Shown: positions 1 to 11,699 of the stretch, piece by piece
Position numbering within the stretch: position 1 is the first letter of the stretch
Layout of the letters: every line of letters starts with the position of its first letter
Assembly (NCBI GenBank): GCA_009193035.1
Contig: SWDT01000045.1
Location: forward strand, 124,001-188,000
From: Halicephalobus mephisto
Taxonomy: Eukaryota > Nematoda > Chromadorea > Rhabditida > Panagrolaimidae
Direction of reading: 5' to 3'
Length of the DNA: 64,000 nucleotides
Notes under the pieces: generated by a model
What the model was told of the DNA's origin: nothing
The model's database searches: none
Seen by the model: only the letters and a program-made list of their open reading frames with translations
Position numbers and translations under genes: made by a program

Positions 1-400
1 GAAATCGGGGAAATTACGAAATAATTGTGGAAAACCTAAAATTTATGATATTTTAGTTTCTAAGAGCTTTTAGAAATTTACATTAAGGTAATTTAATAGG
101 AATATTCATATATGGTTTTCATAATATGTGATTGATTATGAAATCGGGGAAATTACGAAATAATTGTGGAAAACCTAAAATTTATGATATTTTAGTTTTT
201 AAGAGCTTCTAAGAATTCTCTTTGGGATAATTTAATAAGAATTTTCATATATGGTTTTTGTCATATGTGATTGATTATGAAATCGGGGAAAGTTATGAAA
301 TAATCAACGTGCAAAATCAAAGTTTTAGGCTAATGTGATTTCTAAGAACTTCTAAAAATTCCCTTCGAGAAGATTTGATAAGAATATTCATATATGGTTT
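1..400. repeat. Tandem repeat, about 139-bp unit, three copies
   Basis: Copies begin at 1, 140 and 279 with the word GAAATCGGGGAAA and continue with an ATATATGGTTTT block. The third copy is the most diverged. No coding potential is seen in it. Confidence 0.85.
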
Positions 401-432
401 TTGTAACAACTTGGTTATATTATGTTTTACAG

Positions 433-559
433 AATTAACATCATTGACATCGATAGCGGATGACGAAATAGGCAGTAATTGCAATGGTTGCCATGTATCT
501 CCAGAAAAATGTACTTATTTTTTCCATCGACTTGATCACGAACTTCATAGATTAGCCAC
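433..559 (+). CDS. Possible internal coding exon of an unknown gene
   Basis: The segment lies between a good acceptor (TTTTACAG, ending at 432) and a good donor (GTGAGT from 560). It stays open in one frame and has higher codon complexity than its surroundings. The peptide has a CNGC motif, another Cys and a His-rich stretch (FFHRLDHELHRL). It ends in phase 2, which fits the exon at 4845 of the GSKIP gene, so it could be an alternative 5' exon of that gene, but this is inference. It could also belong to a gene whose remaining exons lie left of the window. The family is not recognised. Confidence 0.35.
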
Positions 560-773
560 GTGAGTCATTTTTAATCTTTTACGAGGTCAACCACGTGTTG
601 AAAGAGAATTAATATGAGAAAATTTTTTTGATTGTTTGAAGATTAATTTTTTTGAAGCATTTCCAGTTTTGTTTGATAATTGAACGTTTTTTATCATTTA
701 GTTTGCACGTGAATTTCCTCTTAAAGACTTATGTGATCAACAAAATGCCGAAAAAAAATCTAGGTCATTGAAT

Positions 774-1200
774 ATGTCTGGTTATTTCGTAAGCAGATTT
801 TGATCGGATTTTTGAGTTTTTTCATATATGAAATTTAAGTTTTTAAAATTAGAAATTCAATTTTATTAAATTTTCCCTAAAATTAGACAAGTTGTTGATT
901 TTATTTTTTCATAGATGTCTGGTTATTTCGTAAGCAGATTTTGATCGGATTTTTGGGTTTTTTCATATATGAAATTTAAGTTTTTTTAAAACTATTTAAA
1001 ATAAGAAATTCAATTTTATTAAATTTTCCCTGAAATTAGACAAGTTGTTGATTTTATTTTTTCATAGATGTCTGGTTATTTCGTAAGCAGATTTTTCACA
1101 TTTGTTTATTTATGGAATTTAAGTTTTTTAAGAGTATTTAAAATATGGAATTTAATTTTCCTCTAAAATAGGATAATGTATGAATTTTATGAAGTTGGAA
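774..1200. repeat. Tandem repeat, about 141-153 bp unit, three copies
   Basis: Copies start near 774, 915 and 1068 with ATGTCTGGTTATTTCGTAAG. The rest of 1200-3000 is AT-rich; at 1985-2235 it holds about ten short units of the form TTTAAAAAATATGGAATTAT. No gene is visible between 600 and 3000. Confidence 0.8.
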
Positions 1201-3027
1201 TTCTATTTTTTCACTTGTCTGGCCATTTTATGACCCATTTTCAATGAAATAGACCATTGGAATTAATTTTTTGGAGTGATTTATATTTCAAAAATAAGTT
1301 TTTTAAACTGCGAATTCTGAATTTGATCAAATTCTTTAGATCAAGGTAATTTTTGAAATTTAATATTTAAAAAAATTTATTTTAGGATAATTTAGAAAAA
1401 TTTATTTTGGAGTAATTTAAAAAATTTTTATTTTAGAGTTGTTTTTAACGAAATTTTTTCGATTTAGAAGAAAATTTTTATTTTTGAATGATTTAAAAAA
1501 ATAAATGATAAAGTTATTCAAGTAATTTTTCAGGATTGAAAGTAAATTGTAGTTTATTTTGAATCGATACTTCTGATGAAGTTTGGTCCCTTGTTGATAT
1601 CTTTGGCCTTGATAAATTTATCAAACACGAAATGTCTGAAATTTGGTCAATTTTGTTATGTGAGTAATATTTGACTTTTTTGGTCGATAACACGTGGGAT
1701 TCGGGCAATGTGACGTTTGAAAACCAGATTTTAATGTTTCTTTAATCTAGAGAAATTTTCTACGATCATAGACCACCATATGATGTTGAAAAAAAGTCAA
1801 AAGATTAAATTTTCTTGATTTTTGCAGTTTTATCATTAATATTGGATTGTTATCAACCACATGGTCTGACTTTAATGTTTTATATGAAATTTTTTGAGTT
1901 ATATCTGGGGTATTTTAAATGTTTTAGAAATGTGAAATTTTTGGAATTGTTTTTATTTAAAAATTATAGTTTTTGAATTAATTTTTTAATTTAAAAAATA
2001 TGAAATTATTTTTATGTAAAAAATATGGAATTATTTTTATTAAAAAATATGGAATTATTTTAATTTAAAAAATATGGAATTATTTTAATTTAAAAAATAT
2101 GGAATTATTTTAATTTAAAAAATATGGAATTATTTTTATTAAAAAATATGAAATTACTTTTATTTAAAAAATATGAAGTTATTTTTATTAAAAAATATGG
2201 AATTATTTTTATGTAAAAAGTATGGAATTTTTGAAATTGTTTTTATTCAAAAAAATTTACTAATTTTTAAAATTATTTTTATTTTGTAATTTTATCAATT
2301 TTTTGAAATTTTTTTTGTTTAAAAAATTGTTTTTAAAGAAATTTATTCATTTTTTAGGATTTGAAACCACGATTGAGTATTGTATATTTCGTAAGAAAAC
2401 ATAGATGACGTTTAAGACTATTTTCTTGTTTGATTTAATCAAAAAAGATGTTTTTAGAACGTCGAACAAAATCCAAAGTTCTTTGATTTTCTTGTTTTAT
2501 CCGAATTTTAAAATTTCAATATTTCTCAAGAAAATTTAAAATAGATTTTTAAAAAATAATTTTTTATTAAAAAAAATAAATTTTTTAAAAGTAATTTTAA
2601 ATTTTTTTAATAATTTTAATTTTTTTTAAAAATTATTTTTGATTTTTTTGAATATTTTTGATTTTTTTTAATAATTTTAATTTTTTTTTAAAATAATTTT
2701 TGATTTTTTTTAATAATTTTAATTTTTTTATTGAAAATAATGTTGTTTAAAATACGGAATTATTTAAGAATGAAGATCATTGATTTTTGACCTTGGGAAT
2801 TTTCCCGAATTTGCATATCTAGACTTTGATCAGTGATTTGTGTTTGGATTATTTTTTGATTTTTTCTTTTTTGTTCAATGCTCTGTGATCGGGAGAATAT
2901 AACACGGAAAACGTTTGATAAGAAAAATTTTTTTTGGGCGGGACGAAATTAACAGCGTGGAGTTTTTTTATAAAAGAAAATTTTTGATTAATTTAATTTA
3001 ATTTTTTTTTCGGAAATAATATCAAAT

Positions 3028-5569
3028 ATGACTTCTATCATGTCAGTGTCTGTTTCGTCCACAAATTGCCGTAGATGTAGTTTAGGAATAATTGGGCAAA
3101 TGAGTCCAACAGGGTAAGTAAAGTTTTAAAAATTTAAATAATTTAAAAAATTTTTGATATTTTAAAAAAATTTTTAATATTTTTTAAGAAAATTTAAATA
3201 ATTTAAAAAATTTTTAATATTTTTTAAAAAAATTTAAATAATTTTAGAAAATTTTTAATATTTTTTAAAAAAATTTAAATAATTTTAATATTTTTGGAAA
3301 ATTGAATATTTTTTTCAAATTTAAATAATTTTAAAAATTTTTTGATATTTTTAGGAAACTTAATATTTTAAGAAAAAATTTAAATAATTTTAATATTTTT
3401 TTTAAAACTTAAATTTTTTTGAAAATTTTAATTTATTTTAATTTTTTTCTAAGAATTCTGTCTAATTTAGGTAATAGTGGTTTTTTGCTTTTTGGTCTTT
3501 TGTGCCAATGATGTGTTTTTTAGAAAAATTTGCCCACTCAGTATGTCTGTGTTTTTGGACTGACAGATGGATTTGAAACTTACTAAAAGGGAATTGGAAG
3601 TTATCGGTTTTTTATTTTTTATTGGAAATTATTTTTGTAAAAATTTCATTTCTAAAATTTGCGAATTTTAAAATTTTGGAAATTTAGGATTTTTGAAAAA
3701 TTGGATTTTAATGGATTCTGACGTCTATGGAATTTCGTGGGAAATTTCGAAATATTGTGAAATTTGTGAGATTCAGAAGTCTTTTTAGATATTCGTAGGA
3801 GTTTCTGGAGGTTTAGAGTTTTGCGGATATTTTTGAACTTTTATAAAATGTCGTGGGAGCTTCTGGGACTTTGAAATTTTGTAATATTTAGTAGACGATT
3901 CTGAAGGCTTTCTGGAGATTCCTAGGAGTTTCTCAAAATTTTCTAGAATTTTCTTATATTTAATATAGAATTTTAACATCTTTAATTCCTGTTTTTGAAG
4001 ACTTTAGAATCTTCTTATATTTAATACAGAATTCTGAAGCCTTTCTAGAGTCTCATAATAGCTTCTGAAAGTTTCCTAGAATTTTCTTATATTTAATACA
4101 GAATTTTAACATCTTTAATTCCTGTTTTTGAAGACTTTAGAATCTTCTTATATTCAATACAGAATTCTGAATTCTTTCTAGAGTCTCATAATAGCTTCTG
4201 AAAGTTTCCTAGGATTTTTTGTAATTTTAAAACTTCTTAATTTTTATGGATTTTGAAGTCTTCTAAAATTTTATAAATGATTTTAGAAATTTTTGGAATT
4301 TTATTAGTTTTTAAAACTTTAAAATTCATAAAAAATTTAAATCTTTTTGAATTTTATTTTTGGAGTTTTTTGGATCACCAAGTTTATTGAAAATTTTCGA
4401 TGGAGGCGGATTTCATTAATGACGTCAAGAGGTCGATCGAGCTGGCACGTGTTTAACGATCTTAAAGTCAATAAGAGAAAAAAATACTCATGCTGTTTTC
4501 ACGTGGAATTTGGACTTTTAGTCATCAATATTTGAAAAAATTTCTTTGCAAAAAAGTATTGAAATTATATTGTTTAAATTTTAATTAAAAAGTGGAAATT
4601 TTTTGTATTTTTTTGGTCTTGAGTGGAAATTTAAATTTTAGAAAATTTTTAGTTTTTGGTTTTGAATGGAAATTTAAATTTTAGAAAATTTTTAGTTTTT
4701 GGTTTTGAATGGAAATTTAAATTTTTAGAAAATTTGGTCTTGAGTGGAAATTTAATTTTTTTTTGAATTTTTAGTTTTTGGTTTTGAATGAAAATTTAAA
4801 TTTTAAATATTTTTGAAATTTTAAAGTATTTTTGATATTTTTAGATCTATTCCGATGTCTTTGAATAAAACTTCGAGCTTGAGCAGATGCTGGTTCGAAT
4901 CAGGACCCCATTCGAGGGGGGAGTCGTCGTTGGAACTGGAGGCGATTGCGGCTGTTCATCAATTGTCGTTTGCTGTACAGTCGATAAGTGTGTCTGAGAT
5001 GCTTCCGAGAACTCCAGAATTAATATTTGTGAATGTTACAACACTAGAAGGTCAGTCTTATTGTCTGGAATTGACGATGAAAGGATGGAGAGTGACGTCA
5101 TTGAGAAGTGACTGTATGCAAGGCGATTTTACAAGAATGGAATTATTTACGAAATATTACGATTCGTTATATGATTTGATGGAAGTTATTTCGCCGAATT
5201 ATAAACAAAGATTTTCAGAGAAATTGGAACAAAGACTACGACTTTTAGAGGTTTGTTTTTTATTTTTAATAAATTAAAATTAAATTTTTATATATGTAAA
5301 TTAAATTTTTATATATTTAAATTAAATTTTTATATATTTAAACTAAATTTTTATATATTTAAACTAAATTTTTATATATATTTAAACTAAATTCTTTAAT
5401 ATAGTTAAACTAAATTTTTTAATATATTTAAATTAAATTTTTTTAGACGGAAGGAGACGAGTTGGTCGCCCCATCCTCGTCTTATATTAATTCTCCAGTG
5501 TTTGGAAATTCGTCGTTAAGTAAGCAGAGTTCTTATTCAAATTCGTCAGAAAATGCGGAAGAATCCTGA
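3028..5569 (+). CDS. GSKIP-domain protein (GSK3-beta interaction protein homologue)
   Basis: Three exons are proposed: 3028-3113, 4845-5250 and 5447-5569, giving 204 residues. The first junction is phase 2 (GG plus A gives Gly) and the second phase 0; donors are GTAAGTA and GTTTGT, acceptors end in TTTTAG. The central block, about residues 80-160, matches the GSKIP fold: LPRTPELIFVNVTT, then SYCLELTMKGWRV, then a YDSLYDLMEVISPNYKQRF helix and QRLRLLE. In animals GSKIP binds GSK3-beta and the PKA regulatory subunit as a scaffold. The human protein is shorter (139 residues). The extra N-terminus and Ser/Asn-rich C-terminal tail are not recognised. The first exon is the least certain; a shorter form could start at Met 4855, which is in frame. 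The 1.7-kb intron 1 is repeat-filled. Confidence 0.75.
3955..4220. repeat. Two-copy repeat (about 130 bp) in GSKIP intron 1
   Basis: The stretch AATACAGAATTTTAACATC and the following CTTCTTATATT block occur twice. Further on (4590-4810) four copies of a ~55-bp unit containing TTTTTGGTTTTGAATG lie just before exon 2. The rest of the intron is AT-rich without visible coding. Confidence 0.7.
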
Positions 5570-6052
5570 TTTTTATACTGTAGAAAAAATTTGAATTTTT
5601 TAAATTTTCCTCAAAAATACGTGTTGTTAGAAATTTAAAGTTGATTTTTAGAAATACATGATTTTTGTTTGTTTTTTAAATTTTTTTGAAAGATGGAAAT
5701 GAATTTTTTTTATTATTGGAGATTTTTTGAATTGGATTTTTATAGAAAATTAAAAAATAAAAATGTTTAAATTTAAAAAAAATAAAAATGTTTAAATTTA
5801 AAAAAAATAAAAATTTTTAAATTTAAAAAATAATTTTTTTATTTTAGAAAAATTTTTAATTTTAAGGAAAAAATAAAATTTTTTTTAAATAAAAAAATAA
5901 ATTTTAAAATTGAGTTTTGAAATTAATGTTTTAAAAATTTTTTTGAAATATTGGATTTATGAATTTTGGAATTTTTGAGGGACATCTAAGTGATTTTTTA
6001 AATCAATTTGCTCACCTGGAAAAAACGAAATTTTTCATTTTTGATTAATCTA

Positions 6053-6247
6053 GGAGCTGCAATCAATCTTCAACCTAATCATGCATGTCTCCGACGACGA
6101 CTTCGTCGAGCTGAATACCAGTTTCGATAATTTGTTGATAGAAAGCGATGAAGACGGACCCTTGCCTGAAGATGAAGCCGCTACACAAGCATTGGTTTTA
6201 CCAGTGGAATCTGATTCATCCGAGGACGAGGACGCTTGCACATAATA
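6053..6247 (+). CDS. Isolated acidic exon, unknown protein
   Basis: After a CTAG acceptor, one frame runs to a TAA at 6245-6247. It encodes about 64 residues, very acidic, with an in-frame ATG at 6080 and runs such as SDDDFVELN, ESDEDGPLPEDE and DSSEDEDACT. Codon composition differs clearly from the AT-rich surroundings. It could be the acidic N-terminal exon of a transposase (piggyBac-type proteins often begin this way), or the 3' exon of a small gene whose 5' part is not recognised. It lies 480 bp after the GSKIP stop and just before a transposon-like patch. Confidence 0.35.
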
Positions 6248-6248
6248 C

Positions 6249-7060
6249 CCCGTATACCCCGGAGGGGTAAATGAGGGGAGGGTGTCCTAGAGATGCCCTA
6301 TATATACTACTTAGGAGAATTACGCAATAATTGTATCTGTCTTATTGTGCTAGTAAAGATTATTGTTGGATCGTCGCTGGGGAATCCGGATCCGCGTGTA
6401 AATACAAATATATGGAAGGAACTTTATTGGGGCCTCAGGCACGAGATAAAACACAACTCTATTACAAATATTGCGCAATCTCCAAATTGTCGCCAAAAGG
6501 CAATCGTATGCCTTTCGTCGGTCCTCAGGGTATTTCCCTTCGGGACCAACGCTGTATGGTTTGCGCTCAAATAGATCACGCACAATCCAACAATTATTAA
6601 TAATTTTTGTTTTCTATCCTAACAGAAGACTTATGGAACTCGAAGGTCTGGCTCATTCTTTGCAGCGGAGTAGATGCTTCAACCACATTTTATATTTCTC
6701 GCGATTTCCGACAAGTTTTTGTCACTGCTTCTCAATTGTCTTTTATTTCTTTGCGTCATTGATCCGATGGTCGTTTAAAGTTATAGGACCACTAAAACGT
6801 TGTTCTAGTTGTTCATCGTTTGTTTTCTCCTCTTGCTACATATCCGGTTCATCGTGATTTCCCTTTCTCTTTACTCTATCCTCAATATTCACTTCCCCAC
6901 TGTCTTTTATGTCATTTGTAGCTTTTTCTTTCCCTCACGTTTTCCAGATTTCATTTACATAGATCAGGGAGTATTGTAGAATTAAACAGGTGTGTTTGGA
7001 TTTCTATATTTTTAACGTATTAACGAAAGCACACATTTTCCGTTTTTTCTGCTTCTTTGT
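6249..7060. mobile_element. Possible transposon debris
   Basis: Base composition changes abruptly here, with CCCCGTATACCCCGGAGGGG near 6248 and moderate GC until about 6550. Several overlapping frames on both strands stay open at 6293-6600 but none is recognised. The block precedes an LTR-like sequence at 7069, so it may be internal or flanking sequence of a retroelement. This is inference from composition and position. Confidence 0.25.
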
Positions 7061-7068
7061 TACTTAAT

Positions 7069-7261
7069 TGTTGTGGACGCATAGTCCCCATGACCAGAGA
7101 TATCCAGAATACCGAAGTCTTAATCGTCCCTTCTCTCCACTGGGAAGTATAAAAGGGAACACTTCGGTGTATCGGGGTGTCCTCCCTGAGTGTAGCTCTG
7201 AGATTTAGTAATGTTGTCCTATTCTTATATTTGTGTCTTACTGTTAAGTAAAGACATAACA
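7069..7261 (+). mobile_element. LTR-like repeat, copy 1 (193 bp)
   Basis: The sequence begins TGTTGTGGACGC and ends AAAGACATAACA, so it has TG...CA ends. It contains a TATA-like motif (GTATAAAAGGGAACAC). A second diverged copy in the same orientation is at 37222-37410. Similarity stops at about the same places in both, as expected for solo LTRs. Five-base flanks are TTAAT and ATAAT, an imperfect match. Confidence 0.4.
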
Positions 7262-7334
7262 ATAATCCATCGGTGAGTCACACGGTCATCAATGTGTTAA
7301 GATAGAAATAGGAAGAATATTACCAATTTTTACT

Positions 7335-7560
7335 TAAACGCGACCTTGACGTGGTGAAAGGGCTGGAAGTCACACGGTGTTACCCCGGGTATCCGAAGCT
7401 GACGACCACCGCATCGCCAAGGCCTAGGGCAGGGGAACCGTAAATGATGAACCAACAGCTGAGCGCATTTCTAGAATCACAAAAGCTGCGGAGCTAGTGA
7501 TTAGGACTACGACCGGGCCTAACCAGCCAACTGTTAGTATAAACGGATTAAAAACATTAA
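7335..7560 (+). mobile_element. Possible 5' end of a non-LTR retrotransposon
   Basis: A GC-richer block contains CCTTGACGTGGTGAAAGGGC, then a CCCCGGGTATCCG stretch and GGGCAGGGGAACCG. Leader sequences of many animal non-LTR elements have this general form (CTTG-CGTGGTG-AGGGGCTTG). No reverse transcriptase frame follows, so at best it is a truncated relic. Confidence 0.25.
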
Positions 7561-7869
7561 TTACTTAAACACTAAGACAATAATTCAATATAATCACACA
7601 CCGAAGACCACTAAGAGTCCCACTCATGCCTTACAGTATTCTACAATCCTTGATACTCAAGTTGTCTCTTCGGATGCTCTCTTTCTAGCATAGCTTCTGT
7701 CTCAACAATATCCTTTTTATGGTTAGGGATTTTTGGATATTTTTGAAGCTAAATCATGCTGTGCTGCACTTTATTGTGATTTTGTTAAATATTTTCACGA
7801 AGAAAATACATGGCAGACAACAGTGTTAATCGTCAGTGAATCTTCAGTACTCTATATTATCAAAGTTAA

Positions 7870-8205
7870 CGATCAGAGTTCGAAATAGAAGTTGATGATT
7901 AGAGTTCGAAATAGAAGCTAATAGACAGAGTTCGAAATAGAATTTGATGATTAAATTTCGAAATAGAACCTAATAGATATAGTTCGAAATAGAATTTGAT
8001 GATTAAATTTCGAAATAGAAGCTAATAGACAGAGTTCGAAATAGAATTTGATGATTAAATTTCGAAATAGAACCTAATAGATAGAATTCGAAATAGCAGT
8101 TAATAGATAGAGTTCGAAATAGAAGTTAATAGATATAGTTCGAAATAGAAGTTAACAGACAGAGTTCGAAATAGAATTTGATGATTAAATTTCGAAATCA
8201 GTTCT
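7870..8205. repeat. Minisatellite, about 24-27 bp unit
   Basis: At least twelve copies of a unit of the form AGTTCGAAATAGAAGTTAATAGATA. Two unit types alternate, one ending in GATGATTAAATTTCG. Confidence 0.85.
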
Positions 8206-8514
8206 AACTTCAAAGTCGATAGTTCTGTTCATTTCTCATAGAATTCAGTGATATCGTCTATGTACTTCTCATGATAGAAAATATTGAATATAATTTTGAT
8301 ATTAAGATAAGTATTAATCTTATCAAGAAAGAAAATTCCAATTTATCGAGCGACAAATAATTAACAAAGCAATCAAGAATTTTGCAGATGAATTTTTCAC
8401 AGATAAACATTTTTATCCTTCTTTTTTTCTATTTTTAAAAATCTAAAGTTGAATAACTTGGAAATATTTATTTAAAATTAATTTTAGTAAATTTTTTGAA
8501 CATAAGGATTTTTA

Positions 8515-8740
8515 ATAGTGACTTTGTAAGAAACAAAAGTGATTTTGTAATAAAAAAAAGTGACTTTGTAATAAAAAAAAGTGATTTTATAATAAAAAAA
8601 AGTGACTTTGTAAGAAACAAAAGTGATTTTGTAATAAACAAAAGTGATTTTATAATAAAAAAAAGTGACTTTGTAAGAAACAAAAGTGATTTTGTAATAA
8701 ACAAAAGTGATTTTGTAAGAAACCAAAGTGACTTTGCAGT
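8515..8740. repeat. 21-bp minisatellite open in all frames
   Basis: About eleven copies of a 21-bp unit (AAGTGATTTTGTAATAAA plus three bases). Because the unit is a multiple of three, frames on both strands stay open and yield repeats such as KSDFVIN on the plus strand. The single-copy tail at 8740-8864 has better composition, but no initiation context, splice site or family match supports a gene, so it is called a repeat. Confidence 0.8.
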
Positions 8741-9036
8741 AAACCAAAATGCGTTTACGAAACAAAACCCGATTTCGGTTGTTGACTGGGGCGTCCAAGA
8801 CGTTATTTTTCGAGGTTTGAGAGGCGGCTTTGCTGGGACAGATATTGATTGCCACAACTCGTAAACAACCCGGTTGTTGACTTTCTAAAATATCTAACTG
8901 TAGCAATTTTATTGTTTTTTCGGAAATTGATTAAGAATATTTTATTTTTTTATCGATTCATGTTTTAATTAATTTCGACTTGTTTTATTTTCTTCTTTTT
9001 GGTTACCGAAAGTACGAAAACGAATAAACTGTTTTG

Positions 9037-9715
9037 ATATATGAAATTTTCTTTGTTTTTAGATAAAATTATGCCTAAAGATCTCCGTGAATCTTTTTTA
9101 AGAATATGTTTCTGATTTTATTATTTTTTCTCTTAAAATAAATAAAAATAAGGAAATTAGATAACTTTCATATATGGAATTTTCTTTGTTTTTAGATAAA
9201 ATTACACCTAAAGACCTCCGTGAATCTTTTTTAAGAATATGTTTCTGATTTTATTGTTTTTTCTCTTAAAATAAATAAAAATAAGGAAATTAGATAATTT
9301 TGATATATGAAATTTTCTTTGTTTTTAGATAAAATTATATCTAAAGACCTCCGTGAATCTTTTTAAAGAATATGTTTCTGATTTTATTATTTTTCTCTTA
9401 AAATAAATAAAAATAAGGAAATTAAATAATTTTGATATATGAAATTTTCTTTGTTTTTAGATAAAATTATGCCTAAAGACCTCCGTGAATCTTTTTTAAG
9501 AATATGTTTCTGATTTTATTATTTTTTCTCTTAAAATGTATAAAAATAAGAAAATTACATAATTTTCATATATGAAATTTTCTTTGTTTTTAGATAAAAT
9601 TATACCTAAAGATCTCTGTGAATCTTTTTAAAGAATATGTTTCTGATTTTATTATTTTTCTCTTAAAATGTATAAAAATAAGAAAATTACATAATTTTGA
9701 TATATGAAATTTCGA
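9037..9715 (+). repeat. Five decayed tandem copies of the MOLO-1-like exon 1 border
   Basis: The unit is about 133 bp; acceptor-like TTTTTAG sites end at 9062, 9195, 9328, 9460 and 9595. After each, a sequence of the form ATAAAATTATGCCTAAAGA, CTCCGTGAATCTTTTTTAAG and TTTCTGATTTTATT lines up with the true exon beginning at 9873 (ATG at 9882, then AGACCTCCATGGATCTT and CTTCTGATTTCATT). Copies 1 and 4 keep an ATG; the others have lost it. The signal-peptide codons have decayed. These are therefore duplicated intron-end plus exon-start pieces, not functional exons. Confidence 0.8.
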
Positions 9716-9881
9716 AATTTCTGGACTGTATTTTAAAAAAGATCATATTCCAGAAATATATATATTATTTTTATTGTTTTTGATTATATTCTTTTTTTTA
9801 TTTTTTGTTAATATAGATGATAATAAATTACGAAAGTTCGATATATGAAGTTTTAAAATTAACTACTTTTAGGGAAAAACC

Positions 9882-11636
9882 ATGTCCCGAAGACCTCCAT
9901 GGATCTTCTTTGGAGTTGTATTCCTTCTGATTTCATTCCTCGAAGCTGCACAAGAATGGAATTCCGACAATTTTCCAAATCCGACGGCAGGCCAGTTTCG
10001 CGAATGTAACATGAAAACTACTGCCAGCATTTGTGATCCGGACAAAATTCTAACTGAATCCCAACGTTACCGACTGAATCACGAGTTGAATCAACTTGAA
10101 GCTCGGACTCGTCAAGACCACGCAAGAAGTTTCTGCGAGAAAAAAGGTGTTACTGGAGCCATGGCCGTCGCGAAACACTTCAGAGGAGGCTCCGAACAAG
10201 TAAGTAAATTACTTTTTAATCATTCAAAACTTTTCTATACAATATTTATAAGTATTTCCATATATGACTAATGCTCCACAGCAGATGGGGATTGGGTACT
10301 GTGTATTTAAATTGATCTAGGAAGAATATACTTCAAAAAAATCAATTCCGGGGTTTTATAGGATTATGAAATAACTCCCACAAATTGAAACTTTGAAGTA
10401 CTTTAAGTTCTGAAAACTCGTCTATCTCTTAGGAAAGTTAATTTTCAATATTTACAATAGCATAGTAGATTACGAAATAACTTACGAAAAATCGAAATTA
10501 CCCCGTGGATTACTGTAGTTTCTAAGAACTTTTAGGAATTCCAGTTGAGACAGTTTTGTAAAGAGTTGATTTTCAATATTTACAATAGCATAGTAGATTA
10601 CGAAATAACTTATAAAAAATCGAAATTATCCCATAGGTTACTGTAGTTTCTAAGAACTTCTAGGAATTTCAGTTGAGACAGTTTTGTAAAGAGTTGATTT
10701 TCAATATTTACAATAGCATAGTAGATTACGAAATAACTTCCACAAGAAATCGAAATTACCCCGTAGGTTACTGTAGTTTCTAAAAAGTTCTACCGAAAGT
10801 ATTTTATAAAAAATCTATTTTTAGTTTTTATGATATATGATTATATAAAAAACATAATTTAGGCAGTGAAGGCAGCTGCGAACGAAATGTTGAAGAAATG
10901 GGATCTCGACAGACAATGCCAAAAAGTGATCGTTATCGTTTTAGCTACAGAAGACAGAAAATTCTGGGTTGCTAGAGGAGATAGAGTACCTGTTTATGCT
11001 GAAGAATTTACAGAACTTTTTAATCAACAAAAAACAACATTTAAAAGTGGCAATTACGAACAAGGATTGCTGAATATTCTTCAAGGAACATGGGAGAAGG
11101 CTCTTTCGAAACAAACAGGAGCTCCGGATTCTGGAAGAGGGTCTTCTGGAGGCGGGAAACAACCTTCCTTCGACGGCGGAGATTCTGGAAGATCGGGAAT
11201 GCAGGATTTCAAGATGCCGAAAATCCCCTGGGGCGTTATTATTGCGATTGTCCTGATAGTCATTCCTATAATTTTGTGCTGTTGCTGTATTTACTGCTGT
11301 TGTTGTCGAGGAAAAGGTGGATCTAGCAACAGAAGACAGGACGTTGAAGGAGGAGATGGTGGGATGATGGGAGATGGAGGAGGACAAGGATCCAGAGGCG
11401 GTGGATTGGGCGGATTCCTGGGTGGAATGGGGGGATCTGCCGCTTTAAACGGAATAATGGGTCTTGTTAGAAACCGATCTGGAGGTCGTGGAGGCGGAGT
11501 CCCCATGGGCCCGGTGGGTGGCGGAGGACACCCTACAGACGGAGGAAGTCCAACCAGACACGGAGATAATCCAGAAGGAAAAGGACTCTATCCGTCAGTT
11601 GCCAAAGCGGATGAAGGAGGCGGTGGATCTTGGTAA
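9882..11636 (+). CDS. MOLO-1-like TPM-domain membrane protein
   Basis: Two exons, 9882-10199 and 10863-11636, join in phase 0 to give 363 residues. A signal peptide (WIFFGVVFLLISFLEA) comes first. A TPM domain follows at about residues 45-190 (ILTESQRYRLNHELNQLE, GAMAVAKHFRGG, CQKVIVIVLATEDRKFWVA). After it come a Ser/Gly linker, one membrane span near residue 230 (WGVIIAIVLIVIPIIL), a Cys-rich juxtamembrane run and a long Gly-rich cytoplasmic tail. Nematodes have a family of such single-pass TPM proteins; the founding member, MOLO-1, modulates levamisole-type acetylcholine receptors at muscle. Here only the family is claimed, not the receptor partner. An acceptor at 9872 just before the ATG may be for a spliced leader or a 5' UTR exon. 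Confidence 0.82.
10435..10800. repeat. Three-copy tandem repeat inside the MOLO-1-like intron
   Basis: A unit of about 125 bp contains CAATAGCATAGTAGATTACG and TTACTGTAGTTTCTAA. The unit resembles the intronic words (TTACGAAATAA, TTTCTAAGAAC) that recur through the window. Confidence 0.8.
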
Positions 11637-11699
11637 ATGTATATTCCCCACTTTAGTAATTACCGTATCAGAAGAAAATTGGACAGCTAGCCTTTTATA

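Noticed and set aside
1..400. CRISPR-like array
   Set aside because: Whole units repeat without unique spacers, and the genome is eukaryotic.
6293..6857. Four overlapping frames of 77-128 codons on both strands
   Set aside because: They overlap one another, none matches a known family, and the patch looks like transposon debris.
8468..8906. Long frames on both strands through the 21-bp minisatellite
   Set aside because: The repeat unit is a multiple of three and lacks stops in several frames, so openness is expected by chance. No splice or family evidence.
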